17,338 bases of DNA from an uncultured Archangium sp. (GTDB taxonomy: Bacteria > Myxococcota > Myxococcia > Myxococcales > Myxococcaceae): positions 1 through 17,338 of the forward strand of contig CAMLFP010000077.1 of the NCBI GenBank assembly GCA_946479335.1. Reading direction: 5' to 3'. The number at the start of each line of letters is the position of its first letter. Positions within the stretch are counted from its first letter, which is position 1. This document shows positions 17,148 to 17,338 of this stretch, piece by piece. The notes beneath the pieces were generated by a model, which worked only from the letters and a program-made list of their open reading frames with translations, was not told the origin of the DNA and searched no databases. A program made the translations under genes and the position numbers.

Positions 17148-17338
17148 ATGCCCATCTACGAATACCGCTGCAGCAAGTGCGGCAAGGAAATGGAGATCAT
17201 GCACAAGGTGAGCGACCCGACGCCCGCGGTCTGCCCCGAGTGCCAGGCCCAAGGCTCGCTCGAGCGCCTCGTGTCGCGGTCGGCCTTCCACCTGAAGGGC
17301 GGCGGTTGGTACTCCGACCTCTACGGCAGCACCAAGGG
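17148..17338 (+). CDS. fmdB: FmdB-family zinc-ribbon regulatory protein, 5' part
   Basis: The first 63 codons are in the window and the gene runs off the right edge. It begins MPIYEYRCSKCGKEMEIMHK, the standard FmdB start. Two CxxC pairs (C8/C11 and C29/C32) form a zinc ribbon. It then continues with LERLVSRSAFHLKGGGWYSDLYG, also typical of the family. FmdB proteins are small; the founding member was linked to formamidase/amidase operons as a putative regulator, but the molecular role of most is unclear. The preceding gene ends 9 bases upstream, suggesting co-expression. Confidence 0.92.
   Translation, partial: MPIYEYRCSKCGKEMEIMHKVSDPTPAVCPECQAQGSLERLVSRSAFHLKGGGWYSDLYGSTK

Overview
This is a very GC-rich window with dense gene packing, many 4-bp ATGA/GTGA gene overlaps and frequent GTG starts. 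It contains a transmembrane Ser/Thr kinase with an HRDFKPAN catalytic loop and a long sensor region, several lipoproteins, and a RegB/RegA-type two-component pair. Together these suggest a member of the Myxococcota (deltaproteobacterial lineage). That placement is inferred from gene style, not from a marker gene, and no genus is claimed.

Layout. (1) Positions 1-662 hold the 3' end of a surface-type protein made of 100-residue tandem repeats with an exact 300-bp DNA period. (2) Positions 663-8925, minus strand, form one tightly coupled eight-gene run, read kamD, small exported protein, kamE, kal, VOC protein, kce, lipoprotein, Ser/Thr kinase. KamDE (lysine 5,6-aminomutase), Kce (3-keto-5-aminohexanoate cleavage enzyme) and Kal (3-aminobutyryl-CoA ammonia-lyase) belong to the lysine fermentation pathway. 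KamA and Kdd, which complete that pathway, are not in the window. (3) Positions 8926-9127 are a divergent control region with competing inverted repeats and a GCGGC-N5-GCCGC palindrome resembling RegA/PrrA sites. (4) Positions 9128-10851, plus strand, encode a RegB-like redox sensor kinase and a RegA-like regulator, followed by katG (10940-13099), a terminator at its stop codon, and a membrane-anchored coiled-coil protein (13193-14164) with a strong terminator. (5) Positions 14237-14438 form a long imperfect fold-back structure with no gene. (6) Positions 14444-15926, minus strand, are a three-gene overlapping operon: HEAT-repeat membrane protein, Fur regulator and thioredoxin-like lipoprotein. 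(7) Positions 15981-17338, plus strand, encode an unrecognised 385-residue protein and the start of an FmdB zinc-ribbon protein.

How it may work together (inference): the divergent redox pair RegBA sits next to a lysine catabolic operon and upstream of katG. This would suit coupling amino-acid catabolism to respiratory or redox state. The secreted and membrane proteins woven into the kam operon (exported 156-residue protein, calcium-motif lipoprotein, transmembrane kinase) are the least expected part of the window. No RNA genes, insertion sequences, CRISPR arrays or prophage genes were seen.
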